Shown here: one piece after another, positions 1 to 5,167 of the stretch
How the letters are laid out: each line of letters opens with the position of its first letter
Position numbering within the stretch: position 1 is the stretch's first letter
Origin: an uncultured Ruminococcus sp.
Lineage (GTDB): Bacteria > Bacillota > Clostridia > Oscillospirales > Ruminococcaceae
DNA: 5,167 bases
Direction of reading: 5' to 3'
Assembly (NCBI GenBank): GCA_945876405.1
Contig: CAMCOJ010000184.1
Coordinates: 1 to 5,167, forward strand
The notes under the pieces: generated by a model
Databases searched by the model: none
What the model was told of the DNA's origin: nothing
The model's input: only the letters and a program-made list of their open reading frames with translations
Position numbers and translations under genes: made by a program

Positions 1-52
1 CATACGAGATTTCTGCCTTTCTCGTGGGCTCGGAGATGTGTATAAGAGACAG
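1..52 (+). other. Nextera i7 sequencing adapter left on the contig end (non-biological)
   Basis: The first 52 bases match the known Nextera read-2 adapter layout in order. Bases 1-10 (CATACGAGAT) are the end of the P7 flow-cell sequence. Bases 11-18 (TTCTGCCT) equal the i7 index known as N703. Bases 19-33 match GTCTCGTGGGCTCGG except for T instead of G at base 19. Bases 34-52 are the exact 19-bp Tn5 mosaic end AGATGTGTATAAGAGACAG. This is library residue, so genomic sequence begins at base 53. The adapter stays in frame with the following gene and supplies a false GTG start at 38 and five spurious residues (reading V/M-Y-K-R-Q). The match is seen directly; the adapter identity is established knowledge recalled from memory. 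Confidence 0.97.
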
Positions 53-541
53 CCTCTTGACTTTCTGATTGCCGGAGACGGTTTGTTTGCAGTTCAGAAT
101 GATACAGGAAGGATTGAGTATACAAGAAACGGTTCCTTTGATGTAAGTATTGAAGGTAATACAGCTTTTCTTGTAAATGCAGAGGGAAAGTATGTTCTTG
201 ACCAGAACAATCAGAAAATCCAGCTCGACTACAAGCCGGAGACAAATACGATTGATACTGATACAGTAAAACCAAGACTGGGCGTATTTTCGTTCACTAA
301 TCCGAACGGTCTGATAAGAACAGACGGCGGAAGCTTTCTTGTGAGTGATAATTCAGGTGAGCCTCAGGCAGCGAGTCGTGCTGACTATACCATTTATCAG
401 GGTTCACTTGAGTCATCCAATGTTGAACTTTCCCAGGAGATGACTAATCTCATCGTTGCTCAGAGAGCTTATCAGTTTTCCTCAAAAGTAGTAACGACAG
501 CTGACGAGATAGAACAGCTGGTAAATTCATTGAGAGGATAA
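53..541 (+). CDS. flgG: Flagellar hook-basal body protein, FlgG/FlgF family (5'-truncated)
   Basis: This is the C-terminal 162 residues of a flagellar axial protein, either the distal-rod protein FlgG or a close paralogue. Such proteins are exported by the flagellar type III apparatus and polymerise into the rod between the basal body and hook. The visible part opens with the core motif LDFLIAGDGLFAV, followed by YTRNGSF, the conserved start of the central domain. It ends with the C-terminal helix region SLESSNVELSQEMTNLIVAQ, then RAYQFSSKVVTTADE, which is nearly diagnostic for FlgG-type proteins. FlgG is usually about 260 residues, so roughly 90-100 N-terminal residues are missing because the contig begins here. 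The apparent GTG start at 38 lies in adapter sequence and is not real. The following gene starts 6 bp after the stop, which suggests co-transcription. FlgF, or the Bacillus-type FlhO/FlhP names, cannot be excluded, but the C-terminus looks more like FlgG. Confidence 0.9.
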   Translation, partial: PLDFLIAGDGLFAVQNDTGRIEYTRNGSFDVSIEGNTAFLVNAEGKYVLDQNNQKIQLDYKPETNTIDTDTVKPRLGVFSFTNPNGLIRTDGGSFLVSDNSGEPQAASRADYTIYQGSLESSNVELSQEMTNLIVAQRAYQFSSKVVTTADEIEQLVNSLRG

Positions 542-547
542 TAAAAG

Positions 548-1954
548 ATGGCAAATATCGAAAAATTTGCTACTCCAATAACGAACCGAAACATTGTTCA
601 GCCTGTATCGGAGCATAAGTCAGCAGAGGCTGAACGAGTCGATTATCAGGACACTTCCCGTGTAAAGCAGACTCCTTCGGATTCTGAACTGTTAAGACAG
701 CATAACGGAGATATACATAATCAGCGTGGACCTGCTGTATTTATGAATCTTCTTTCAGATCCTCAGGTTACTGCAGGTTTCATGAGAAATATCTATATGA
801 TGATGGATATAGTTGCTCTGATTCCGATACAGAACGGTGCGTTTACTGAAGAAATGCAGCAGCTTTTTTCCGAGCTTAATCTTCTTCCGGAAGAGATTGC
901 TGATGAGATGATTAATCAGGAGAATTCCTCAACTGCATTCAAGGGCGAATTTTTTGATTTTCTCAGAGATGTTCTTTCTGAAAACAAAAGCCCTGAATTC
1001 AAGAAGGCAGTAATATCTGTACTAAAGGCAGTAAACTGTGAAAAAAGCAAAACAGATATACTGAAGGCACTTTCTGCAAGTTTCGATTTTCTTTCTACCC
1101 AGATGAAAGCAAGCAGGGAAGTATCTGCAACACTCAAACTTATATCAGAAAAATTTTTTTCAGAGGGAGCGGAAGAAGAGTTTTCAGAACTAAAATCAGA
1201 AGCTCTTGCAGTTCTTAATGAAGTTGAGAGAAGTGTTCTTTTCAACACACAGACAGAGCGGCTTATATCGATGATAAGATACAATATCTCACGGTTTAAT
1301 AATGACCCTGATTTTCTTACTTCATCGGTAAATCACCTTATGACAATGCTCAGAGAGGCTGACAAATCTGAATTTCTGCAGCTTCTCTATGACCATCTGT
1401 CTTTTTATGAAAATCGTGACAGAAGGGGAAAACTTTCCGACTCAAAGGTAATGAATATTATTACAGATATTCTTAAACTTCAGAGTGAAAGTGAAGAAAT
1501 AAAGGCACTTGATTCGGAAGCTGTTGAAACAATAATTCACAGTATGCTTTCATCGCCGAGTAACTTTACCCCACTTCTCCATTTTGTTATACCTGTTGAA
1601 TATGAGGATGTGGCATCTTTTGCAGAGATATGGATTGACCCGGATGAAAACAGGGATTCTCCGGATAATGTTACAAGGCAGATTCATATGCTTCTGGTAT
1701 TTGATATGGACAATCTCGGTAAGATGGAAGCAGAACTGTTTGTAAGAAACAATGATATCGACTTTGTGCTGTACTGTTCTGATGAAGTTATTGATTATGT
1801 CAGCAGTATTTCAAAAGAATTCAGGAAGTGTGCTGATTTTTCAGACTACAGAATTAACTCTGTGACTGTAAGAACGCTGAAACAGTCGCGTTCGCTTGTT
1901 GATGTGTTTGAAGGACTATCAGTAAAGAGGACTGGAATTAATGTCAAGATCTAA
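548..1954 (+). CDS. FliK-like flagellar hook-length control domain protein (putative)
   Basis: This 468-residue protein has no signal peptide or membrane segment, so it is probably cytoplasmic or an export substrate. Residues 1-60 are polar and look disordered. Residues 60-335 are predicted by eye to be mostly helical and rich in Glu, Ser, Leu and Lys. Residues 340-445 run from LLHFVIPVEYEDVASFAEIW through the stretch DMDNLGKMEAELFVRNNDID to YRINSVTVRTL. That order (a hydrophobic strand, an aligned 'xLGxMEAELxxRxxxIDF' strand pair, a helix, then a final 'INSVTV' strand) resembles the C-terminal Flg_hook domain of FliK, which contacts the cytoplasmic domain of FlhB to switch export specificity. 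The next gene encodes exactly such an FlhB-like domain, and the two overlap by 14 bp. In Bacillus the ylqG-ylqH pair is, from memory, a comparable arrangement. The start ATG has AGAGGA at 533-538, 9 nt upstream. The reading frame is solid; the FliK relationship is inferred from pattern and context. Confidence 0.72.
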   Translation: MANIEKFATPITNRNIVQPVSEHKSAEAERVDYQDTSRVKQTPSDSELLRQHNGDIHNQRGPAVFMNLLSDPQVTAGFMRNIYMMMDIVALIPIQNGAFTEEMQQLFSELNLLPEEIADEMINQENSSTAFKGEFFDFLRDVLSENKSPEFKKAVISVLKAVNCEKSKTDILKALSASFDFLSTQMKASREVSATLKLISEKFFSEGAEEEFSELKSEALAVLNEVERSVLFNTQTERLISMIRYNISRFNNDPDFLTSSVNHLMTMLREADKSEFLQLLYDHLSFYENRDRRGKLSDSKVMNIITDILKLQSESEEIKALDSEAVETIIHSMLSSPSNFTPLLHFVIPVEYEDVASFAEIWIDPDENRDSPDNVTRQIHMLLVFDMDNLGKMEAELFVRNNDIDFVLYCSDEVIDYVSSISKEFRKCADFSDYRINSVTVRTLKQSRSLVDVFEGLSVKRTGINVKI

Positions 1955-2210
1955 CAAAAACAAGGCTGTCGCCTTAAAATACAACACTGACAGGGACCTT
2001 GCTCCTGTCATAATAGCTTCAGGATACGGTGAGATAGCAAACAAAATCATTGAGATAGCAGAGCACAACGGCATTCCTGTCTACCGTGATGACAGTGCTG
2101 CTTCACTGATGTGTATGCTTGAAGTTGGAAGTACAGTTCCGCCTGAACTTTATGAGGTTGTTGCATCAATATATGCACGGCTTCTGAAAGCGGCAAACGA
2201 AAAAAAATAA
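1941..2210 (+). CDS. Stand-alone FlhB C-terminal domain protein (FlhB-like, YlqH type)
   Basis: This 89-residue protein corresponds to the cytoplasmic C-terminal fragment of the export-switch protein FlhB/YscU. Residues 9-15 (AVALKYN) match the strand that follows the NPTH autocleavage site in full-length FlhB. After it come the 'AP-VIIASG' segment (21-28), the helix EIANKIIEIAEHNGIPV (31-47), and the typical end EVGSTVPPELYEVVASIYARL (61-81). The four transmembrane helices and the NPTH sequence are absent, so it resembles the already-cleaved domain and should be soluble. Family members of this size are known in Firmicutes and are annotated as FlhB-like or EscU/YscU/HrcU family proteins. The ATG overlaps the 3' end of the FliK-like gene by 14 bp, with AAAGAGG at 1924-1930 lying inside that gene, which suggests translational coupling. 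The likely role is to bind FliK-type proteins or other export factors. The identity is firm; the exact function is inferred. Confidence 0.9.
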   Translation: MSRSNKNKAVALKYNTDRDLAPVIIASGYGEIANKIIEIAEHNGIPVYRDDSAASLMCMLEVGSTVPPELYEVVASIYARLLKAANEKK

Positions 2211-2217
2211 ATTTTTC

Positions 2218-2228
2218 AGAGAGGTGAT
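2218..2228 (+). promoter_or_regulatory. Strong ribosome binding site of the PilZ gene
   Basis: AGAGAGGTGAT is an extended match to the anti-Shine-Dalgarno sequence and ends 3 nt before the ATG at 2232. It fixes that start and suggests efficient translation independent of the upstream gene, whose stop lies 21 bp away. Confidence 0.85.
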
Positions 2229-2231
2229 AAT

Positions 2232-2864
2232 ATGGCAGGATCAGTTATTCCGGCCGGATACGAAGGCTCAGTCTGCGAAATAAAAACAACAGAAAATACT
2301 TTTATTACTACCGGCCGCATTTCATCTGTTTCTGAAGACAAGATTAAACTTCATATTAAAAGCAAGGCATTCAGATCAGTTCCGTTTGGTTTTCGTGTAA
2401 AGATTAATATAGTAAATTCAAAGCTTGGATTCAGAGTAATTGAGGGAAAGGTTTATACATATTCTTTCGGAATTCTTACTCTTACTGATATTTTCGGGAT
2501 TGTCGACAAGGAGCGCCGCAGTTCATTCAGAGTAGACATGAACCTTGCACTGCATGCACGCTATGAAAATACCTATACCGGAAGAGCTGCTTCAGCGGAC
2601 ATCACGATAAAAAATATGAGCATTAACGGTGTAAAATTTACCAGCAGTCATCATTTTGATATGGGGGCGGTTTTAAGTTTCGGGCTTCAGCTGAACAAGC
2701 GAAAATACGTTGATCTTACCTGCAGAATAATCAGAAGAAGCTCTGACGGAAGAAATGGCAGTATGAGCTATATCGGCAGGATAGTCGATAACACTGAAAA
2801 CGAAGATGCAGTATGTTCATTTTTACTTCAGAAACAGGGCGAACTTCTTAATCACGCAAAATAA
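2232..2864 (+). CDS. PilZ-domain cyclic di-GMP receptor, YcgR-like
   Basis: This 210-residue soluble protein is expected to bind cyclic di-GMP and adjust flagellar motor behaviour, as YcgR does in Escherichia coli and YpfA/DgrA in Bacillus. Residues 1-90 form a beta-rich N-terminal domain like the YcgR N-terminal module. The PilZ domain follows at about 94-205. It carries both cyclic di-GMP signatures: ERRSSFR (R95, R96 and R100, the RxxxR motif) and NMSING (N128, S130 and G133, the D/NxSxxG motif). The C-terminus ends in a helix (CSFLLQKQGELLNH) typical of YcgR proteins. The length fits the family, and both ligand motifs are intact, so the receptor is probably functional. It is the last gene of the flagellar block and is followed directly by a terminator, fitting a motility role. 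The binding prediction rests on motif knowledge; the target in the motor is inferred. Confidence 0.92.
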   Translation: MAGSVIPAGYEGSVCEIKTTENTFITTGRISSVSEDKIKLHIKSKAFRSVPFGFRVKINIVNSKLGFRVIEGKVYTYSFGILTLTDIFGIVDKERRSSFRVDMNLALHARYENTYTGRAASADITIKNMSINGVKFTSSHHFDMGAVLSFGLQLNKRKYVDLTCRIIRRSSDGRNGSMSYIGRIVDNTENEDAVCSFLLQKQGELLNHAK

Positions 2865-2870
2865 AAAATC

Positions 2871-2902
2871 AAAGCAGAACTGAATAACGGTTCTGCTTTT
2901 TT
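2871..2902 (+). terminator. Rho-independent terminator of the flagellar operon
   Basis: AAAGCAGAAC (2871-2880) pairs perfectly with GTTCTGCTTT (2890-2899) around a 9-nt loop, and six T residues run from 2897 to 2902. It begins 6 nt after the stop codon of the PilZ gene. The A-rich stretch just before the stem could allow weak termination from the opposite strand too, but no gene on that strand is apparent. Confidence 0.92.
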
Positions 2903-2927
2903 GTGTGCATCGTAATTTTTTCTCTGA

Positions 2928-2957
2928 TTGACACAGTACAGTAAAACATGATATAAT
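2928..2957 (+). promoter_or_regulatory. SigA-type promoter with extended -10, driving the pseudouridine synthase gene
   Basis: TTGACA at 2928-2933 and TATAAT at 2952-2957 are both perfect consensus boxes separated by 18 bp. A TG at 2949-2950 gives an extended -10 (TGATATAAT). Transcription should start near 2963-2965, about 70 nt before the ATG at 3037. It lies just downstream of the operon terminator, which supports an independent transcription unit. Confidence 0.9.
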
Positions 2958-2972
2958 TAAAGCATGTGTGTA

Positions 2973-3018
2973 CGGCTGTTTAAATCCGCAGACAGCCGGA
3001 GCTGGATTTTCCCTGCGG
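2973..3018 (+). repeat. Overlapping inverted repeats in the leader of the pseudouridine synthase gene
   Basis: CGGCTGT (2973-2979) pairs with ACAGCCG (2992-2998). CCGCAG (2986-2991) pairs with CTGCGG (3013-3018). The two stems interleave, so they are hard to form together without a pseudoknot. A small CAGC/GCTG stem with a CGGA loop (2993-3004) is a third option. The leader ends with the ribosome binding site AAAGGA at 3023-3028, just after the second stem. No T-run follows any stem, so a classical attenuator is not supported. The pairing is seen directly; any regulatory role is speculative. Confidence 0.45.
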
Positions 3019-3022
3019 TATG

Positions 3023-3028
3023 AAAGGA
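3023..3028 (+). promoter_or_regulatory. Ribosome binding site that sets the start of the pseudouridine synthase
   Basis: AAAGGA lies 8 nt before the ATG at 3037. It favours that start over the in-frame GTG at 2968, which sits only a few bases after the predicted transcription start and has no ribosome binding site. Confidence 0.85.
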
Positions 3029-3036
3029 ATGATCTA

Positions 3037-3768
3037 ATGGAACTGATAAGAATACAGAAAATCATTGCGGACAGTGGCTACTGTTCAAGAAGAAAGGCCG
3101 AAGAACTTATTCTCAGAGGCAAGGTAAAAGTAAACGGTCATCCGGTTAAACTTGGCGATAAGGCTGGTTACAGGGATGAGATAACAGTCTGCGGTGAGAG
3201 ACTTTACAGACCGAAGAAGAAAAATAATATTTATATTATGCTCAACAAACCAAGAGGCTATGTCACAACTGTATCCGACGAACTTGACCGCAAGTGTGTT
3301 ATGGATCTTCTTGAGGGTGTTGAGGAAAGAGTATATCCTGTAGGAAGGCTTGACAAGAACTCAGAAGGACTCCTTCTGTTCACAAATGACGGGAATTTTG
3401 CCAACAGTGTTATGCATCCGTCAAAGCATCTTGCAAAAACTTACCGTGTTACAGTACGCCCTGATATAACGGATGATCAGCTTATCACAATGTCATCAGG
3501 TATGGAAATTGACGGACATAAAACCCAGCCTGCAGTTATCAATGTTCTTTCAAAGGAACCGGGAAGAGTAGTGCTCCTTATGACTATCCGCGAAGGCAGA
3601 AACAGACAGATCAGAAAAATGTGCGAAGGTGTAGGACTTGAAGTTGCCCGTCTCAGAAGAATAAGTATAGGTCCCCTTAAGCTCGGCATGCTCAAACCTG
3701 GTACCTGGCGTGAACTCAAACCGGAAGAACTTCGTGCAATAAGAAATGCACTTGGTGAGGACAAATAA
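3037..3768 (+). CDS. rluB: 23S rRNA pseudouridine synthase, RluB/RsuA family
   Basis: This 243-residue enzyme isomerises a uridine in ribosomal RNA to pseudouridine, most likely in the peptidyl-transferase region of 23S rRNA as RluB does. An N-terminal S4 RNA-binding domain spans about residues 4-50 (RIQKIIADSGYCSRRKAEEL, then GKVKVNG). The catalytic domain starts at about 64 with YIMLNKPRGYVTT. The active-site motif GRLDKNSEGLLLFTNDG places the catalytic aspartate at D106. EGRNRQIRKM (186-195) and RLRRISIGPLKLG (205-217) are the conserved C-terminal motifs of the RsuA/RluB/RluE/RluF family. The length matches Bacillus RluB closely. The start at 3037 is chosen for its ribosome binding site and because S4 begins immediately after; the frame is open upstream to a GTG at 2968 but that extension is unlikely. 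The gene has its own promoter. All catalytic motifs are intact. RluB is more likely than RsuA in Firmicutes, but the exact target uridine cannot be read from sequence. Confidence 0.93.
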   Translation: MELIRIQKIIADSGYCSRRKAEELILRGKVKVNGHPVKLGDKAGYRDEITVCGERLYRPKKKNNIYIMLNKPRGYVTTVSDELDRKCVMDLLEGVEERVYPVGRLDKNSEGLLLFTNDGNFANSVMHPSKHLAKTYRVTVRPDITDDQLITMSSGMEIDGHKTQPAVINVLSKEPGRVVLLMTIREGRNRQIRKMCEGVGLEVARLRRISIGPLKLGMLKPGTWRELKPEELRAIRNALGEDK

Positions 3769-3847
3769 ATTCCGGCCAGACGATGTTTTGTTCAGGAAAA
3801 AGTTTCTTTAAGAATTTACTAAAATAATAAAGAAATTGGCAGGACTA
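3769..3847 (+). other. AT-rich intergenic stretch without a clear terminator
   Basis: This stretch lies between the pseudouridine synthase stop and the next promoter. The only structure seen is an AT-rich imperfect inverted repeat, AGTTTCTTTA (3801-3810) against TAAAGAAATT (3828-3837), with one G-T wobble and a 17-nt loop. It lacks a GC-rich stem and a T-run, so read-through into the next gene is possible. Confidence 0.5.
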
Positions 3848-3876
3848 TTGCAAAACCGATAAAAATATGTTATCAT
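3848..3876 (+). promoter_or_regulatory. SigA-type promoter with extended -10, driving the carboxyltransferase gene
   Basis: TTGCAA (3848-3853) and TATCAT (3871-3876) are separated by 17 bp, with TG at 3868-3869 giving an extended -10 (TGTTATCAT). Transcription should start near 3882-3884, leaving a leader of about 73 nt before the ATG at 3956. Confidence 0.75.
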
Positions 3877-3885
3877 TATAGTGTT

Positions 3886-3915
3886 TGATTAACTGATGTG
3901 TTATTCTGTTAATCA
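3886..3915 (+). repeat. Inverted repeat at the start of the carboxyltransferase leader (possible operator or hairpin)
   Basis: TGATTAAC (3886-3893) and GTTAATCA (3908-3915) are perfect inverted copies separated by 14 bp. The centre-to-centre distance is 22 bp, about two helical turns, and the repeat begins a few bases after the predicted transcription start. This suits a dimeric repressor, though an AT-rich mRNA hairpin is equally possible. No T-run follows, so it is not a terminator. I do not recognise it as a specific known operator. Confidence 0.5.
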
Positions 3916-3955
3916 CTTAAAATCAACTATTAATATCTCAGAAAGGGAATTTTAT

Positions 3956-5167
3956 ATGCAGATTGATAAAAATTTAGACAGTGCAGCACATAAAAGACTT
4001 TCTGCTCTCTTTGATGATGGTGTTTATACAGAGATAAATTCATTATCAATGGAAAAGGAAAGCCTTACCAGTGTTATAACAGCATACGGGTATGTGAACG
4101 GCGGACTTGTTTATGCTTTTTCACAGGACAGAACAGTAAACAGCGGGGCTGTAGGAACAGTTCATGCACAGAAGATATCAAAACTTTATTCACTTGCAGC
4201 GAAGACAGGAAGACCGGTAGTCGGAATTCATGATTCAAACGGTGCATTTGTTGACGGAACAATTGATTCGCTCAGTGCGTACAGTGAGATGATTGGTAAA
4301 GCAGCATCTGTTTCAGGTGTTGTTCCGCAGATTTCGGTAATTGCAGGCGTATGTGCAGGAAGTGCAGCTATGCTTGCATGCTCGGCAGATTTTGTTGTGA
4401 TGACTAAGGAAAGTGAGCTTTTCGTTGCACCAAACGGCAAAGGATCAGCCGAAGATGCAAAGAAAGCTGGTACAGCAGCTGTTGTATGTGAGGATGATAT
4501 TGCAGCCTTTGAAACAGCTAAGGAACTTTTAAGACTTATTCCTGAAAACAACCTTACATCAGTTCCTGTATACGAATATGATGAAAATGCTTATTCAGCA
4601 GGCAGCAGTCTTTCAGATATCGTATCAAATATCACGGATGCAGATTCAGTAACTGAACTTTATGACGGTTTCGGAAAGGCTTCATATACAGCACTTGCAA
4701 CTGTTGCAGGTTCAACAGTTGGTATTGCAGCTACAAATAAAACAGAGGACAAACTCACAGCTGATGACAGTGCAAAGCTTGCACGTTTCGTAAGAACATG
4801 TGATGCTTTCGGTATTCCTGTTGTTACTGTAGTTGACACAGAAGGATTTGACGGTGATGCTGAAGAGGCAGGAAGTGTAAGAAACATGACAATGCTTGCC
4901 GGTGCATATTCAGAAGCTACAACGGCAAAGATTACACTTGTAACAGGAAAGGCTTATGGTCCTGCTTTCGTTGCTCTTGCAGGCAAGGGTGCAAACGCAG
5001 ACTTTACTTTTGCATGGAACAGTGCAGTTATTTCGCCGCTTAACCCACTTACAGCCGTTGAATTCCTCTGGCATGAAAAACTCGCCGGTGCAGCAAATGT
5101 TTCACAGAAGAGAAATGAACTTGCTGCAGAATACATTGCCGAATATGCAACAGCTGAAAAGGCAGCG
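3956..5167 (+). CDS. Biotin-dependent carboxyltransferase-domain protein (acyl-CoA carboxylase/decarboxylase family), 3'-truncated
   Basis: The frame is open for 404 codons to the window end; relatives of about 450-510 residues suggest that a C-terminal part is missing. The family moves a carboxyl group between biotin and an acyl-CoA or keto acid, as in propionyl-CoA carboxylase beta and methylmalonyl-CoA decarboxylase alpha. Both crotonase-like halves are visible. The N-terminal half contains RLSALFDDGVYTEI (14-27), VYAFSQDRTVNSGAVGTVHA (52-71), SGVVPQISVIAGVCAGSAA (120-138) and LLRLIPENNL (191-200). The C-terminal half contains KLARFVRTCDAFGIPVVTVVDTEGF (274-298), AYSEATTAKITLVTGKAYGPAF (317-338) and ADFTFAW (348-354). 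Several usual signatures are altered: the SGGARIQEG loop reads SNGAFVDGT, CAGGA reads CAGSA, and AYGGAY reads AYGPAF. The segment after FVAP is shortened. AAAGGG at 3942-3947 lies 8 nt before the ATG. Partners such as a biotin carrier or an oxaloacetate-decarboxylase-type pump would be expected downstream, outside the window. Substrate is not assignable. Confidence 0.85.
   Translation, partial: MQIDKNLDSAAHKRLSALFDDGVYTEINSLSMEKESLTSVITAYGYVNGGLVYAFSQDRTVNSGAVGTVHAQKISKLYSLAAKTGRPVVGIHDSNGAFVDGTIDSLSAYSEMIGKAASVSGVVPQISVIAGVCAGSAAMLACSADFVVMTKESELFVAPNGKGSAEDAKKAGTAAVVCEDDIAAFETAKELLRLIPENNLTSVPVYEYDENAYSAGSSLSDIVSNITDADSVTELYDGFGKASYTALATVAGSTVGIAATNKTEDKLTADDSAKLARFVRTCDAFGIPVVTVVDTEGFDGDAEEAGSVRNMTMLAGAYSEATTAKITLVTGKAYGPAFVALAGKGANADFTFAWNSAVISPLNPLTAVEFLWHEKLAGAANVSQKRNELAAEYIAEYATAEKAA

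Noticed and set aside
38..52. GTG start giving the flagellar protein an N-terminus of MYKRQ
   Set aside because: These bases are the Tn5 mosaic end of the sequencing adapter; the frame is open only by chance and the true N-terminus lies outside the contig.
34..52. Tn5 19-bp mosaic end as evidence of a natural transposon
   Set aside because: It is fused to P7, index and read-2 adapter sequence, which marks it as library preparation residue.
916..1284. Minus-strand 122-residue open frame opposite the FliK-like gene
   Set aside because: It is Ser-rich, lies wholly inside the + strand gene, and has no recognisable domain.
2968..3036. In-frame GTG giving the pseudouridine synthase 23 extra residues
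   Set aside because: It sits a few bases from the predicted transcription start with no ribosome binding site, and the extension has no family counterpart; the ATG at 3037 has a good site.
2823..3065. Minus-strand 80-residue open frame spanning the intergenic region
   Set aside because: It crosses the terminator and promoter of the + strand genes, is rich in Cys and Phe without a family pattern, and no supporting ribosome binding site was identified.
3801..3837. AT-rich inverted repeat as a terminator for the pseudouridine synthase gene
   Set aside because: The stem is almost all A-T with a 17-nt loop and no following T-run.
4074..5136. Several minus-strand open frames of 60-107 residues opposite the carboxyltransferase
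   Set aside because: They are low-complexity Ser/Ala-rich reverse-strand shadows of a clear coding frame.

Overview
The window looks like the start of a contig from a Gram-positive Clostridia-type bacterium, plausibly Ruminococcaceae/Oscillospirales-like. The evidence is low-to-moderate GC by eye, strong AGAGG/AAAGG ribosome binding sites, SigA promoters with extended -10 boxes, and an FliK-like/FlhB-like gene pair known from Firmicutes flagellar loci. The taxon is an inference; no marker gene is present. All genes are on the + strand. The first 52 bases are not genomic: they match the Illumina Nextera i7 adapter, including an index and the 19-bp Tn5 mosaic end. Biology starts at base 53, inside a gene.

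Region 1 (53-2902) is the tail of a flagellar operon. It holds the C-terminal part of an FlgG-type rod/hook protein, a 468-residue protein whose C-terminus resembles the FliK hook-length-control domain, an 89-residue stand-alone version of the cleaved cytoplasmic FlhB domain, and a YcgR-like PilZ protein expected to bind cyclic di-GMP. Spacings are 6 bp, a 14-bp overlap and 21 bp, and the block ends in a good intrinsic terminator. Together the genes suggest axial structure, substrate-switching control of export, and second-messenger control of motility.

Region 2 (2928-3768) is a single gene for an RluB/RsuA-family pseudouridine synthase. It has its own near-perfect promoter and a roughly 70-nt leader with overlapping hairpins.

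Region 3 (3769-5167) is an intergenic stretch with another extended -10 promoter and an 8-bp inverted repeat. It is followed by the first 404 codons of a carboxyltransferase of the biotin-dependent acyl-CoA carboxylase/decarboxylase superfamily, cut by the window end. Its glycine-rich motifs deviate from the family.

I found no RNA genes, CRISPR arrays, insertion sequences or wholly new system. The points most worth checking are the adapter artefact, the FliK-like/FlhB-like pair, and the divergent carboxyltransferase.
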